Source of the DNA: Mycobacterium sp. SMC-8
GTDB taxonomy: Bacteria > Actinomycetota > Actinomycetes > Mycobacteriales > Mycobacteriaceae
DNA length: 64,000 nucleotides
Direction: 5' to 3'
Assembly (NCBI RefSeq): GCF_025263565.1
Contig: NZ_CP079865.1
Location: forward strand, 2,976,001-3,040,000
The notes below the pieces were generated by a model. It had not been told where the DNA came from. It ran no database searches and saw nothing but the letters and a program-made list of their open reading frames with translations. Shown here one piece after another: positions 35,916 through 45,432 of this stretch. Made by a program: the position numbers and the translations under genes. The number at the start of each line of letters is the position of its first letter. Position 1 is the stretch's first letter.

Positions 35916-36788
35916 GTGATCAGACTGGGCCTGCACGGCCTCGGCATCGGCGCCGGTGCGCAGCGCACCGTGATCGATGCGGTGGCGGCCGCGGCCGAGC
36001 GGTCGGGATTCGCGACGCTGTGGGTGGGGCAGCGGGTGGTGATGCCCGGGGATCCGCGGTCACAGCGCCCCTACCGCGACGACGGGGCGATCGAACTGGC
36101 CCCGCAGACCGACTGGCTGGACCCGATGGTCGCCCTCAGCTTCGCCGCGGCGGCGACCAACCGGATCGAGTTGGCGACCGGGGTGCTGGTGCTGCCGGAG
36201 CACAACCCGGTGATCACCGCCAAGCAGGCCGCGTCGCTGGACCGCATGACCGGTGGGCGGCTGTCGCTGGGCGTCGGGATCGGGCGGTCGAAAGCCGAGT
36301 ACGACGCGCTCGGGGTGCCGTTCGAGGGCCGGGCGGACCGGATGGCAGAGTACGTCGCGGCAATGCGCACCCTGTGGCGCGACGACGTCGCGTCCTTCTC
36401 CGGACGGTATGTGGCCTTCGACCGGGTGCGCGTCAACCCCAAGCCGCACGGCCGGTCGATCCCGATCATGCTGGGCGGCAACTCCGATGCGGCGCTGCGT
36501 CGGGTCGCCGAGTGGGGCGACGGTTGGTACGGCTTCAACCTCGCCGACGTCGAGGAAGCGGCGTCACGGGTGTCGAAGCTGCGCGCGCTCTGCCGAGAGA
36601 TGGGCCGTGACCCGACCGATCTGAAGGTGGCGGTCGCCCTGCGGGATCCGGTGCCTGCCGACGCGGGCCGGCTGGCCGACGCGGGCATCGACGAGTTGGT
36701 CCTGGTGGCCGGCCCGCCCGCGGACCCGATCGCCGCGGAGGCCTGGATCTCCGAGCTGGCCGGCAGATGGATGCGGGTACGCACCTGA
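35916..36788 (+). CDS. LLM-class (luciferase-like) F420-dependent oxidoreductase
   Basis: The 290-residue protein belongs to the bacterial-luciferase-like superfamily. It has TNRIELATGVLVLPEHNPVI, KQAASLDRMTGGRLSLGVGI and RSIPIMLGGNSDAALRRVAE, the typical central and C-terminal blocks. In mycobacteria most such proteins use F420H2. The GTG at 35916 is preceded by CATGAT six bases upstream, which would fit a leaderless transcript. Substrate unknown. It converges on the E2-like gene with a 38-bp gap. Confidence 0.86.
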   Translation: MIRLGLHGLGIGAGAQRTVIDAVAAAAERSGFATLWVGQRVVMPGDPRSQRPYRDDGAIELAPQTDWLDPMVALSFAAAATNRIELATGVLVLPEHNPVITAKQAASLDRMTGGRLSLGVGIGRSKAEYDALGVPFEGRADRMAEYVAAMRTLWRDDVASFSGRYVAFDRVRVNPKPHGRSIPIMLGGNSDAALRRVAEWGDGWYGFNLADVEEAASRVSKLRALCREMGRDPTDLKVAVALRDPVPADAGRLADAGIDELVLVAGPPADPIAAEAWISELAGRWMRVRT

Positions 36789-36826
36789 GCGCACGCCCAG
36801 ATCGCGTCTGTCGGAGAAGGGTCGGG

Positions 36827-37735
36827 TCAGGACCGCGTGGACTGGAGTTTCGGCGGTGCCGGCCGCGGTCGCGCCGTGGCTGCGGGCACCGGGTCAAACG
36901 CGGCCGGATCCTCCATGTACTCGCGGAAGACCCGTGCCATGGTGGCCGCCTGGTAGCCGTCGACGAATCGGTGGTCGAGCGTCATCGTCATCGGCAGCAC
37001 CTGGCGGACCACGGGCTGACCGTCGCGGGCCACCACCTTGTCGATCACCCCGCCCACCACGATCACGAACGGCACGTGGCAGAACGTCGGCACCGGCGCG
37101 GCGGCGGTCTCCAGACCGTAGGTGCCGACATTGCTGACCAGGACGGAGCCGTAGGGGCGCGCTTCCAGCCCGAGCAGGGGTAGGGGCAACTGCAAGGTCT
37201 CGGTGACGAAGCCGATGCCGTCCATCATCCGGCGCAGGGCCAGCGGCGGCACCAGCTGGGCGATCGTCTTCGCCCGCTTGAACTGGGGATCGTCACCGTG
37301 CCGGATCCGCGCAGCGCGGTCGGCGAGTTCGCGGGCGACGGTCCACGGGGGCTTCTCGTCGATCCGCCGCACCACCGCCCCCGACAGGTCGGTCGCGGAC
37401 GCCTCGACTCCCGCGACCGGATCGGAGCGCAGGGACACGACGAAGAAGCAGTCGATGGTCGGCGACGGCAGGAAGCTGCCGAATGCCACCCGGCCGTTGA
37501 GTCCCGGCAGCGCCACGAACACCTTGGCGGCGGCCCGGCCGACCAGGTGCATCGGGGTGATGTGCTCGCCCGTGGCGGCGCGGACCTCGCCGATGTACTC
37601 CTCGAGCCGGGTCGCTTCGACGTCCATCGTGGCCGAGATGATCGGGTCCGTCCGGGGCCGCCACGTGGCCATGGCGATCTTGCGCCACACGGAAAACGGG
37701 ACCGACGACGTCGTCCCGAGCAGCGCTCCGATCAT
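36827..37735 (-). CDS. Stand-alone 2-oxoacid dehydrogenase E2-like acyltransferase domain
   Basis: The 302-residue protein resembles the catalytic domain of dihydrolipoyl acyltransferases without any lipoyl or peripheral-subunit-binding domain. SSVPFSVWRKIAMATW starts it, ITPMHLVGRAAAKVFVALPG fits the family, and the catalytic block is LDHRFVDGYQAATMARVFRE (His and Asp). The ATG at 37735 has AGGGGA 7 nt upstream. Without a lipoyl carrier it may use another acyl carrier or CoA directly; the substrate is unknown. Confidence 0.77.
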   Translation of the reverse strand: MIGALLGTTSSVPFSVWRKIAMATWRPRTDPIISATMDVEATRLEEYIGEVRAATGEHITPMHLVGRAAAKVFVALPGLNGRVAFGSFLPSPTIDCFFVVSLRSDPVAGVEASATDLSGAVVRRIDEKPPWTVARELADRAARIRHGDDPQFKRAKTIAQLVPPLALRRMMDGIGFVTETLQLPLPLLGLEARPYGSVLVSNVGTYGLETAAAPVPTFCHVPFVIVVGGVIDKVVARDGQPVVRQVLPMTMTLDHRFVDGYQAATMARVFREYMEDPAAFDPVPAATARPRPAPPKLQSTRS

Positions 37736-37981
37736 CGCCGATCCCCTTTCCCTCACGGGCCCCGACGGGAACTGCCGTCTGGGCCGGCGCGGTCAATTGT
37801 CAGAACGCGGCCCGCCTCGAGGCCAGAGCACAAGGTCACTTCGGGAGAACCGGGACGCGGTCGCTTCACCGACGGCTGCGCCGAGAGTCGGGACCTTTTC
37901 CTCTGTGGAGAGCACCGGCCCTGCGCGAGGATCTGGGCACGGCCGTGCGGGCGTGTCGTCAGCTGTGAACAGGGGTGTGCC
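37736..37981. promoter_or_regulatory. Divergent promoter region with a possible DosR-like half-site
   Basis: The gap between the E2-like gene and the membrane protein-adhE pair contains TCGGGACCTTTTCC around 37887-37900. Its GGGACC part resembles half of the DosR dyad; the second half is poor. CCGGCCC follows at about 37914-37920. Hypoxic control of an adhE operon would make sense, but the match is weak. Confidence 0.3.
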
Positions 37982-38422
37982 ATGTCGATGCCGAAGCCGA
38001 CGGATGGCCGGGGTGTGGCGGTCGCCGGCATCCTGGGTGCCGCCGTGCTGGCTGCGCTGCTGCTGGTCCCGGGCCTGCGTCTCGGCGCCGACCGGCCGTG
38101 GCTGGGCGCGGTGGTGATCGTCGTCCCGACGGCGGCGCTGTTGGCCGCGAGCGGGTATCGGCACTACGGGCGCGGCCGCGCGGTCGCGGTCGCGCTGGCG
38201 GTGACGGTGATCGCCGGCGCGGTGAGCTGGCTGGTCGCGGTGTTCACCTTGGTCAAGGCGCTCAGCGGATCAGGGGTGGGGCTGGTGTGGGCGATCCTGC
38301 TGTTCCTCACCCCCGCGGTGTCGGTGGCGGCGCTCGGCGCGCTGGCGCTGCGCGTCGTCCCGGCCCAACCGCCCGGCGTCGTGGCCGACGACGCGCATCG
38401 ACGCAGCGGCGCACCCCGATGA
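37982..38422 (+). CDS. Small four-helix membrane protein upstream of adhE
   Basis: The 146-residue protein starts at the ATG at 37982, with CAGGGG upstream. It has four hydrophobic segments: VAVAGILGAAVLAALLLVPG, WLGAVVIVVPTAALLAASG, VAVALAVTVIAGAVSWLVAV and GLVWAILLFLTPAVSVAALG. I do not recognise a family. Its stop overlaps the adhE ATG (ATGA), so the two are translated together and this protein may assist the dehydrogenase or transport a related metabolite. Confidence 0.7.
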   Translation: MSMPKPTDGRGVAVAGILGAAVLAALLLVPGLRLGADRPWLGAVVIVVPTAALLAASGYRHYGRGRAVAVALAVTVIAGAVSWLVAVFTLVKALSGSGVGLVWAILLFLTPAVSVAALGALALRVVPAQPPGVVADDAHRRSGAPR

Positions 38423-41039
38423 CCGGGACGCAGACGGGCGCCGCTGCGGTCTCGGACCGCCGGCCGAGCGGCGCGGGCGCGCCTGACGCCCACCGGATCG
38501 CCGAGGTCGACACCGTCGTCGATGTCGCCGCTGCCGCCGCCCGCCAGTACCGCACGCTCGATCAGAAGCAGGTCGACGCGATCGTCGAGGCGATGGTGCG
38601 CGCCGGACTGCGGGCCGCCGCCGAACTGGCCGCGCTGGCGATCGAGGAGACCGGGTTCGGTGTCTTCGAGGACAAGGTCGTCAAGAACTACGTGGCGACC
38701 GAGTTCCTGCACGACTACCTGCGGGACAAGAAGTCGGTCGGCGTCATCGACGAAGACGTGGAGAACAACATCCGCTACATCGCCGAACCCATCGGTGTGG
38801 TGCTGGCGATCACCCCGGTGACCAACCCGACGTCGACCGTGTTGTTCAAGGCGATCGTCGCGGCCAAGACCCGCAACGCGGTGCTGTTCCGTCCGTCGCC
38901 GTACGCGACGCGCTGCTGCGAACGCAGCGTCGAGATCCTGCGTGAGGCCGCTGAGGCCGCCGGAATGCCGCGCGGGGCGCTGCAGGTGATCCCGGATGCC
39001 GCGCACGAGGTGACGCACCACCTGTTCGAACATCCGAAGGTGGACTTCGTCTGGGGACCGGCGGACCGAAGATCGTCGCGCTCGCCAACGCCTCCGGCAA
39101 GCCGGGCCTCAGCGTCGGACCGGGCAACGCGCCCATCTACATTCACGAGACGGCTGACGTCAAGGGCGCCGTCGTCGACATCCTGATCTCGAAAACCTTT
39201 GACTCGTCGGTGATCTGCCCCGCCGAGCAGACCTGCATCGTCGACGACGCCGTCTATGACGACACCATCGCCGAGTTCGAGCGGATGGGTGCTCGCCTGC
39301 TCACCGACGACGAGACCGCGAAGGTGGCCGACTTCGCGTTCGGCTGTGGCGACAAGATCTCGCTGGAGGCTGTCGGGCAGAAGGCGTCGGAGCTGGCGGC
39401 CCGCGCCGGGTTCACCGTGCCCCCGACCGTGAAAGTTCTTCTGGCGCAATTACCGTCGGATCTCGCGGAGCTCGACGCACATCCGCTGGTGTCCGAGAAG
39501 CTGATGCCGGTGCTGGGGGTGGTGCGCGCGCGCAGTGTGCAGCACGCCATCGACGCCGCGGTGCTGGTCACCGAGCACGGCGGACTGGGGCACACGTCGG
39601 CGATCTACGCGGCCGACGACGACGTCGTCGAACGGTACGGTCTGGCCGTCCGCACCGGGCGCATCCTGGTGAACGCGCCCACGGCGGTCGGCGCGCTCGG
39701 AGGCATCTACAACAACCTGACGCCCACCTTCTCGCTGGGTTGCGGAACCGGGGGCGGCTCGAGCACCACCGAGAACGTCAACTACCGGCAGCTGCTCAAC
39801 ATCAAGACGCTGGCGCACCGGCGGACCCCGCCGCATTGGTTTCGGGTGCCGTCGAACACCTACTTCAACGAGGGCGCGCTGGACAACCTGCGCGACCTCG
39901 ACTGCGAGACCGCCGTGGTGGTCACCGACGCGCTGAGTGAGCAACGCGGCGTGGTGGACCAGGTGCGCGGCAAGCTGCGTACCCATCACGTGCAGGTGTT
40001 CACCGAGGTGACACCCGAACCGGACGAGGCGTCGATCCGCCGCGGTGTCGCGTTCCTGCAGCGGTCCGAGCCCGATGTGGTGATCGCCGTGGGCGGCGGT
40101 TCGGTGCTCGACGCGGCCAAGGCGATGCGGTTGTTCTACGAACATCCCGAGATGGATCTCGACGAGCTGACGATGCCGTTCCTCGATCCCCGCAAGCGGG
40201 TGGCGGACTTCCCGAAGGATCGGCACCGCATCCAGCTGGTGGCCATCCCGACGACGTCGGGCACCGGGTCTGAGGTGTCGCCGGCGGCGGTGCTGACGGT
40301 GCAGGGGCGGAAGGAGACGCTCGTCGATTACAGCCTGGTGCCCGACCTTGCGATCGTCGACCCGGTCCTGACGTCATCGATGCCCCCGGCGCTCACGGCC
40401 GACACGGGCATCGACGCGCTGACCCACGCGCTGGAAGCGGTGATCTCGATCTTCGCGTCCAGCTACACCGACGCGCTGTGCGCGCAGGCGGTGCGGCTGA
40501 TCTTCGGCGCGCTGCCGCGGGCCTACGACGATCCCGGTGATCTGGCGGCGCGGACCGACATGTCCAACGCCGCAACGCTTGCCGGTCTGGCGTTCTCGAA
40601 CGCTTTCGTCGGCACCAACCATGCGCTGGCCCACGCCGTCGGTGCCCGATTCGGCATCGCGCACGGGCGGGCCAACGGGATCTTCCTGCCCCATGTGATG
40701 CGCTACAACTCGAGCCTGCCGAGCAAGTTCATGCCCGCGCCCGGCTACTCGGCGTACGTGGTGCCCGAAAAGTATGCCCAGATCGGTCAATTGGTGTTCG
40801 GCGGTCACGAGCCGGAGGACAGCATGCAGCGGCTCTTCGCCGCCGTCGAAGATCTCCTGGACCGGCTCGACATGCCACGCTCGTTGAAGGAGTACGGGGT
40901 GCCGGAGGACGAATTCCTTGCCGTGCTTCCAGAACTCGCGATGACGGCGTTCGAGGACCTGAGCAATCGCACCAACCCCCGGATGCCGCTGGTCGAGGAA
41001 ATCACGGCGCTGCTGAGGCTGGGCTACTACGGCGACTAG
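38419..41039 (+). pseudogene. adhE: Bifunctional acetaldehyde-CoA/alcohol dehydrogenase AdhE, split by a one-base frameshift
   Basis: The two segments together cover a full 873-residue AdhE. The N-terminal aldehyde dehydrogenase half runs in frame to HPKVDFVWG. There TGGGGACCGGC (about 39052-39062) lacks one base relative to the expected G-T-G-G-P-K coding, and the frame shifts. From KIVALANASGKPGLSVGPGN onward the other frame continues through the active Cys in SSVICPAEQT to the stop. The C-terminal iron-dependent alcohol dehydrogenase half has VAIPTTSGTGSEVSPAAVLT, DTGIDALTHALEA and HALAHAVGARFGIAHGRANG, with its metal histidines. As read, no bifunctional enzyme can be made. A sequencing error is possible. 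Confidence 0.85.
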
Positions 41040-41182
41040 GGGATTGACCCATCCGGGCTGCGGAAGAAGCTGTCGTGAGCGAGCACATAGAGCGGCCGTT
41101 CGTAGCCGCACTTCTGGTAGTAGTCGACGGCGAACACCGACACGCCGAAGTTCATCAGGCCGCCGGAGTGGTTCGACACCGG
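41036..41182 (-). pseudogene. Acyltransferase relic, N-terminal part (inverted)
   Basis: Minus-strand translation gives PVSNHSGGLMNFGVSVFAVD followed by YYQKCGYERPLYVLAHDSFF and a stop. NHSGG and YERPLYVLAHD match the start of the active-site region of PlsC-type lysophospholipid acyltransferases of mycobacteria. There is no start codon and no remaining domain. The matching C-terminal half lies directly adjacent on the opposite strand, so part of the gene was inverted. Confidence 0.62.
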
Positions 41183-41184
41183 CC

Positions 41185-41600
41185 TTGGAACGCAAACTCT
41201 TTCGGACAGACATCCTGCCGGTGTCGATCGGCTTTCCGTTCGGCTTGAGTGTGGTGGCCGGCGGTCCGAGTGCTAGTACCTGACGCGCGGCTGAACGCGA
41301 GTTTGCACTCAGGGTCGTGGTGAGTAGATCACGGCCGTCAGAGCAATCTCGCGTTCAGCTTCGGCACAAGCGCTGGTGGCCGACCTCGGGCTGAACGACG
41401 ACGGGCCCAACCGGTCTCCCGGCGCCGGTCAATCTGCCGCTGCCCACCAAAATCCTCACGCGGGTGCTGCCGCCGATCGAGATCGCTGCGAGTTCGGAGA
41501 CGAGCCCGGCGTGGCCAGGGTCGACGCGCACGTCCGTGCGGTGATGCAGCACGGCCTGGCCCAACTGGCACGTCAACGCCGGCTGCCCATCCTGGGCTGA
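41185..41600 (+). pseudogene. Acyltransferase relic, C-terminal part, interrupted and frameshifted
   Basis: Plus-strand pieces resume the same family. LERKLFRTDILPVSIGFPFG with LSVV (41185-41256) is followed by about 165 bp of unrelated DNA that includes a stem-loop. Then PVNLPLPTKILTRVLPPIEI (41425-41490), and after a one-base frameshift FGDEPGVARVDAHVRAVMQH through ARQRRLPILG to a TGA at 41598-41600. Gene order within the family is correct for the C-terminal half. It cannot be expressed as a protein. Confidence 0.62.
41290..41359. repeat. Stem-loop inserted in the acyltransferase relic
   Basis: GCTGAACGCGAGTTTGC (41290-41306) pairs with 41343-41359 with one mismatch. The 36-nt loop carries a smaller GTGA/TCAC pairing. 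It lies in the segment that separates two pieces of the acyltransferase relic, so it probably arrived with an insertion of roughly 165 bp. Confidence 0.6.
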
Positions 41601-41616
41601 GCGGCCCGGCGCGTAA

Positions 41617-42732
41617 TCAGGCCGTCGGCCGCCAGAACCCCTGGAATCCCTGGCCGGCGTTGGCGGTGCGGATCGGCGACAACTGCACGGGATCGCCGGC
41701 CTCGACCATCAGACCGCCACCGACGATCATCGCGACGTGTCCGTCCCACACCGCGAGATCGCCCGGCAGCACCGATGACCCCGCGACCGCGCCGCCGATG
41801 TCCTGCTCCTGCGCCAGCCGTGGGATGTCCAGGCCCGCTTCGCGGTAAGCCCACTGGGTCAGTCCGCTGCAGTCCAATCCGACCCCGGGCGTCGTCCCGC
41901 CCCACAGGTAGGGCACCCCGAGCTGGGTCAGCGCGTGCCGGACGGCGCCGGCGGCCACCGCGTTGGGGGCCGTCACGATCGTGCCGTCGGGCAACCGGAC
42001 GGCCACGCCCTCGCCGAATGACGCCGCGTCCGGTGTCCCGGCGTCGTCGGGTCGGGTGAACGCGGCGAAGTCACCGAGGGCGCCCGAGCCCGGTGCACCC
42101 GAACCGAAGCCCGAGCCCAGCCCGCCGTTCCATCCGGTGCCGGGGCCCGGCGCGCCCACACTCGGCGCGCCGGAGTGGTATCCGGCCGGTGCCGTCGCCG
42201 CCGAGGCCTGGGGAGCGGCTGGAACGGGGGAAGCGGCCGGAGCCCCCAACGCCGCGGCCTGCCCGTCCAGCTCGACCGAGAGTTCCTCGACCACCGCGAT
42301 GGCACGGGCCAGCGCCTCTCGCGCCTCGGCCAGCAGCTCCCGTGCCACCCCCGGTGAGTCCAGATGGGGCTCCAAAGCGCTTGCCTTGGATTCGAATTCG
42401 TCGACGATGTGCTGCAGGCGACGATGGGCCCGGGCCACCGCCGAGGCCGCGTCGGCCGCCGCGGCGCCCAGCCCGCCGGCGCGCTCGGCGGCGGCGTCGA
42501 CCGCCGCCACAGTCGACGTCGCGAACTCCGCGGCGGCGTCGGCCCCGGCACCCGACCAGTTGGCCTGGGCGCGCAGCCAGGCCTGGCCCGCCGCGTCGGC
42601 GATCTCGGTCAGCGTCGCGCGGACCCCGTCGAGCGTCGCCGCCGGATCGGCCGCACCGGACCATCCCGGCCCGACGAGCTGCTGCACCCGGCGGATCGGC
42701 GCGGTGAGTGCGGCGACCGTCGAACTGGGCAT
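41617..42732 (-). CDS. NlpC/P60 peptidoglycan hydrolase with WXG-like N-terminal domain
   Basis: The 371-residue product starts [20 protein letters not shown]. The first 190 residues are Ala-rich helical with QANWSGAGADAAAEFATSTV, reminiscent of WXG/ESX-associated proteins. A Pro/Gly-rich linker (PAAPQASAAT, GTGWNGGLGSGFGSG) follows. The C-terminal NlpC/P60 domain has the catalytic Cys in VGLDCSGLTQWAYREAG (about 288) and His in WDGHVAMIVGGG (about 331). No ordinary signal peptide is seen, and the gene is overlapped by the YxxxD-bearing small gene upstream, so export by a type VII system is plausible. It should cleave D-Glu-mDAP bonds in peptidoglycan. Confidence 0.85.
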   Translation of the reverse strand: MPSSTVAALTAPIRRVQQLVGPGWSGAADPAATLDGVRATLTEIADAAGQAWLRAQANWSGAGADAAAEFATSTVAAVDAAAERAGGLGAAAADAASAVARAHRRLQHIVDEFESKASALEPHLDSPGVARELLAEAREALARAIAVVEELSVELDGQAAALGAPAASPVPAAPQASAATAPAGYHSGAPSVGAPGPGTGWNGGLGSGFGSGAPGSGALGDFAAFTRPDDAGTPDAASFGEGVAVRLPDGTIVTAPNAVAAGAVRHALTQLGVPYLWGGTTPGVGLDCSGLTQWAYREAGLDIPRLAQEQDIGGAVAGSSVLPGDLAVWDGHVAMIVGGGLMVEAGDPVQLSPIRTANAGQGFQGFWRPTA

Positions 42733-43040
42733 CACCGGCCGCCGGTGATCCGGGACGCGGCGGCGTCGTCGGAGCCGGCGTAGGCGTGCGCCGCCTCTGA
42801 CGCTGCGGCGTCGCCCGCCTCCAACGACCTGCTGACCGTTGTCAGGAGCAGGGCCTGATCCTCCGCGGCCCGCGCCAGTGCGGCCAGGAAGCGGGTGCCG
42901 ACGGGACCCAGCAGCGGTGCGGCCCCGCCGGCGGCCGCGGTGAGCCGGGCCGCCGCCGTATCGAGGTGGGCGGCGTGCGCGGAGCAGGCGGCGCCGTACT
43001 CGCGGATCGAGTCGGTGTCCACAGACAGCGGGGCGGGCAT
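42732..43040 (-). CDS. Small helical T7SS-like secretion target (EspC/DUF2580 type)
   Basis: The 102-residue Ala-rich helical protein starts [20 protein letters not shown]. It resembles EspC/WXG100-size secreted partners. Near the C-terminus YAGSD (residues 87-91) fits the YxxxD/E signal used by mycobacterial type VII secretion. Its stop overlaps the ATG of the NlpC/P60 gene, so the two are coupled and may be a secreted pair. Family assignment rests on size, composition and the motif. Confidence 0.68.
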   Translation of the reverse strand: MPAPLSVDTDSIREYGAACSAHAAHLDTAAARLTAAAGGAAPLLGPVGTRFLAALARAAEDQALLLTTVSRSLEAGDAAASEAAHAYAGSDDAAASRITGGR

Positions 43041-43077
43041 ATGGATAGGACGCCGGGAAGCTCGGCGCGGTTCCCGT

Positions 43078-43083
43078 TAAGGT
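43078..43083 (+). promoter_or_regulatory. -10 element for a leaderless upp transcript
   Basis: TAAGGT matches TANNNT and is followed by 8 nt and the ATG of upp. No ribosome binding site is present before that ATG. Confidence 0.5.
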
Positions 43084-43091
43084 CTGGACCC

Positions 43092-43715
43092 ATGGATGTG
43101 CGCGTTGTCGACCACCCCTTGGCCGCGGCGCGGCTGACCACCCTGCGCGACGAGCGCACCGACAACGCCGGTTTCCGCGCCGCGTTACGCGACCTGACGC
43201 TGATGCTCGTCTACGAGGCCACCCGGGAACTGGCCGTCGATACCGTGCCGGTGCGCACCCCACTGTGTGAGACCGCCGGCACGCGGCTGGCCGCCCCGCC
43301 GCTGCTGGTGCCGGTGCTGCGCGCGGGCCTGGGCATGGTCGACCAGGCGCACGCTCTCATCCCCGAGGCCCGCGTCGGCTTCGTCGGGGTGGCGCGCAAC
43401 GAGGAGACCCACCAGCCCACCCCGTATCTGGAATCGCTGCCCGACGATCTGAGTCACCAGCCGGTGATCGTGCTGGACCCGATGCTGGCCACCGGCGGGT
43501 CGATGGCTCACACGCTGGAACTGCTTTACGCGCGTGATGCGGTGGATGTGACCGCGATCTGCGTGGTCGTCGCACCCGAAGGTCTGCGCGCGCTGGAGAA
43601 GGTGGCTCCCGAGCTACGTTTGTTCACCGCGACCATCGACTCGGGCCTCAACGACTACGCCTACATCGTGCCGGGCCTCGGCGACGCCGGCGACCGCCAG
43701 TTCGGCCCCCGCTGA
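43092..43715 (+). CDS. upp: Uracil phosphoribosyltransferase
   Basis: The 207-residue enzyme makes UMP from uracil and PRPP. It has the PRPP-binding [40 protein letters not shown] and the uracil-binding C-terminal end [20 protein letters not shown]. The ATG at 43092 aligns with known Upp N-termini; the longer upstream frame overlaps the promoter and is not used. It is divergent from the T7SS/NlpC pair and convergent with pmmB, separated from it by a stem-loop. Confidence 0.94.
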   Translation: MDVRVVDHPLAAARLTTLRDERTDNAGFRAALRDLTLMLVYEATRELAVDTVPVRTPLCETAGTRLAAPPLLVPVLRAGLGMVDQAHALIPEARVGFVGVARNEETHQPTPYLESLPDDLSHQPVIVLDPMLATGGSMAHTLELLYARDAVDVTAICVVVAPEGLRALEKVAPELRLFTATIDSGLNDYAYIVPGLGDAGDRQFGPR

Positions 43716-43717
43716 CA

Positions 43718-43782
43718 CCGCCGAAATCGCATTCCACGCGCGTCAAGTCGCGAAAATTCCGCACGGAATGCGATTTCGGCGG
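43718..43782. repeat. Dispersed stem-loop repeat, copy 2
   Basis: CCGCCGAAATCGCATTCC (43718-43735) pairs perfectly with 43765-43782. It fills the gap between the stop codons of upp and the convergent pmmB, and is probably a bidirectional terminator. The left arm is nearly identical to the three other copies. Confidence 0.82.
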
Positions 43783-43783
43783 A

Positions 43784-45403
43784 TCATGGCCAGGCGCGCA
43801 CCGCGGCGGCCACCGTGTCCTGCACCCGGGCGGCCCGGGCCCGAGCGGCGGCCAACTCCCCGGAACACCGGATCTCGATGTAACTCTTCAGCTTCGGCTC
43901 GGTGCCGGACGGGCGGGTCACCACCCGCACCGAGGTCGTGTCGTTACCGCCGGTGAACACCAGGGCGTCGGTGCGCGCCGCCAGATCGGTCGCTGCCAGA
44001 TCGGCGACTGTGACCGGGAATCCGGCGATCTGCGCCGGAGGCGCGGCACGCAGCCGTTCCATCAGCGCCGCCGCGTCCTGCGGTGAATCCACCCGCCGGG
44101 TGACGGCCGAGGTGCTGTGCACGCCGTGGCGGCGGGCCAGGTCGTCGAGCGCGTCGAGCACTGTCAGGCCCCGGTTGCGCAGTGCGACAACCAGATCAGC
44201 GGCTAGCACAGCCGCGCTGATGCCGTCCTTGTCGCGCACGGCCTCGGGGTCCACGCAATGCCCGATCGCTTCCTCGTAGGCGTACAGCAGGGCCGCGTCT
44301 TCCATGCCGTCGTCGGCGCGGGCCAGCCATTTGAACCCGGTCAGCGTCTCGACGTGGCGGGCCCCGCGTTCGACGGCGATGGCGGCCAGCATCCGCGACG
44401 ACACCACGGTGCTGGCCACTACGGCGTGGGTGTTGTCGCCCTGTGAGAGCAGGTAATCGCCCAGCAGCCAACCGGTTTCGTCACCCGAGAGCATCCGCCA
44501 ACCGTGCGGGGTGGGCACCCCGATCGCGCAGCGGTCGGCGTCGGGATCCAGCGCGATCGCGATGTCGGCGTCCACGGCGGCGGCCAGGGCGGTCAGCTCG
44601 TCCGACGCGCCGGGTTCCTCGGGGTTCGGGAAGGCCACGGTCGGGAAGTCCGGGTCGGGCGCGAACTGACGCTCGACGACGTGCACGTCGTCGAATCCGG
44701 CCAACGCCAGTGCGTCGAGTGCGAATTCACCGCCCACCCCGTGCATCGGGGTCAATGCGATCCGCGCCGTGCCGGTGGTGCGGCGCACCGTGGCGGCGCG
44801 TTCGGCATAGGCGCGCAGCAGGTCGATGCCCGACGTGTCGACAGGACGGAGCGGGATCTCGTCTGCCGGCGGCGCCGACGCGATGGCGTGCTCGATGTCG
44901 CGGTCGGTGGGGGAGACGATCTGCAGCCCGCCGGCGAAGTACACCTTGTACCCGTTGTCCTGCGGTGGATTGTGCGATGCGGTGATCTGCACCCCGGCCG
45001 CGGCGCCGGTGGTGCGGACGGCGAACGCCACGGCCGGCGTCGGCACCGCGCACGGCATCAGGGTCACGGAAAAGCCCTGCGCGGAAAGAACTTCGGCAGC
45101 GGCGCGGCCGAACTCGGCGGAGCGGTGCCGGGCGTCGTAACCCACCACGACGCGCGATCCGCCCAGTGTGCGGTCGGTCAGCACCCGGGCCACCGCCCAC
45201 GTCGCCCGCAGCACCACCGCGAGGTTCATGCCGTTGGGGCCCGCCCGCAGCGGCCCGCGCAGGCCTGCGGTGCCGAATGTCAGCGACCCGGTGAAACGCT
45301 CGGCCAGCTCGTCGTCCGTGCAGGCGGCGAGCTCGGCGGCCGAGGCCGGATCGGGGTCGTGAGACAGCCACTCCTGCACAGCAGTTCGCAACGGCGAGGT
45401 CAC
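43784..45403 (-). CDS. pmmB: Phosphomannomutase/phosphoglucomutase-type enzyme
   Basis: The 539-residue protein belongs to the alpha-D-phosphohexomutases. The phosphoserine loop is QITASHNPPQDNGYKVYFAG, the metal-binding loop is ALDPDADRCAIG and the sugar-binding loop is SGDETGWLLG. The C-terminal phosphate-binding VVTRPSGTEPKLKSYIEI is present. It may interconvert mannose, glucose or pentose phosphates; next to nucleoside phosphorylases, a phosphopentomutase role is conceivable. GTG at 45403 is the start. Confidence 0.88.
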   Translation of the reverse strand: MTSPLRTAVQEWLSHDPDPASAAELAACTDDELAERFTGSLTFGTAGLRGPLRAGPNGMNLAVVLRATWAVARVLTDRTLGGSRVVVGYDARHRSAEFGRAAAEVLSAQGFSVTLMPCAVPTPAVAFAVRTTGAAAGVQITASHNPPQDNGYKVYFAGGLQIVSPTDRDIEHAIASAPPADEIPLRPVDTSGIDLLRAYAERAATVRRTTGTARIALTPMHGVGGEFALDALALAGFDDVHVVERQFAPDPDFPTVAFPNPEEPGASDELTALAAAVDADIAIALDPDADRCAIGVPTPHGWRMLSGDETGWLLGDYLLSQGDNTHAVVASTVVSSRMLAAIAVERGARHVETLTGFKWLARADDGMEDAALLYAYEEAIGHCVDPEAVRDKDGISAAVLAADLVVALRNRGLTVLDALDDLARRHGVHSTSAVTRRVDSPQDAAALMERLRAAPPAQIAGFPVTVADLAATDLAARTDALVFTGGNDTTSVRVVTRPSGTEPKLKSYIEIRCSGELAAARARAARVQDTVAAAVRAWP

Positions 45404-45432
45404 CCCGTCATTGTGCCCTGACGGCGCGCCCG

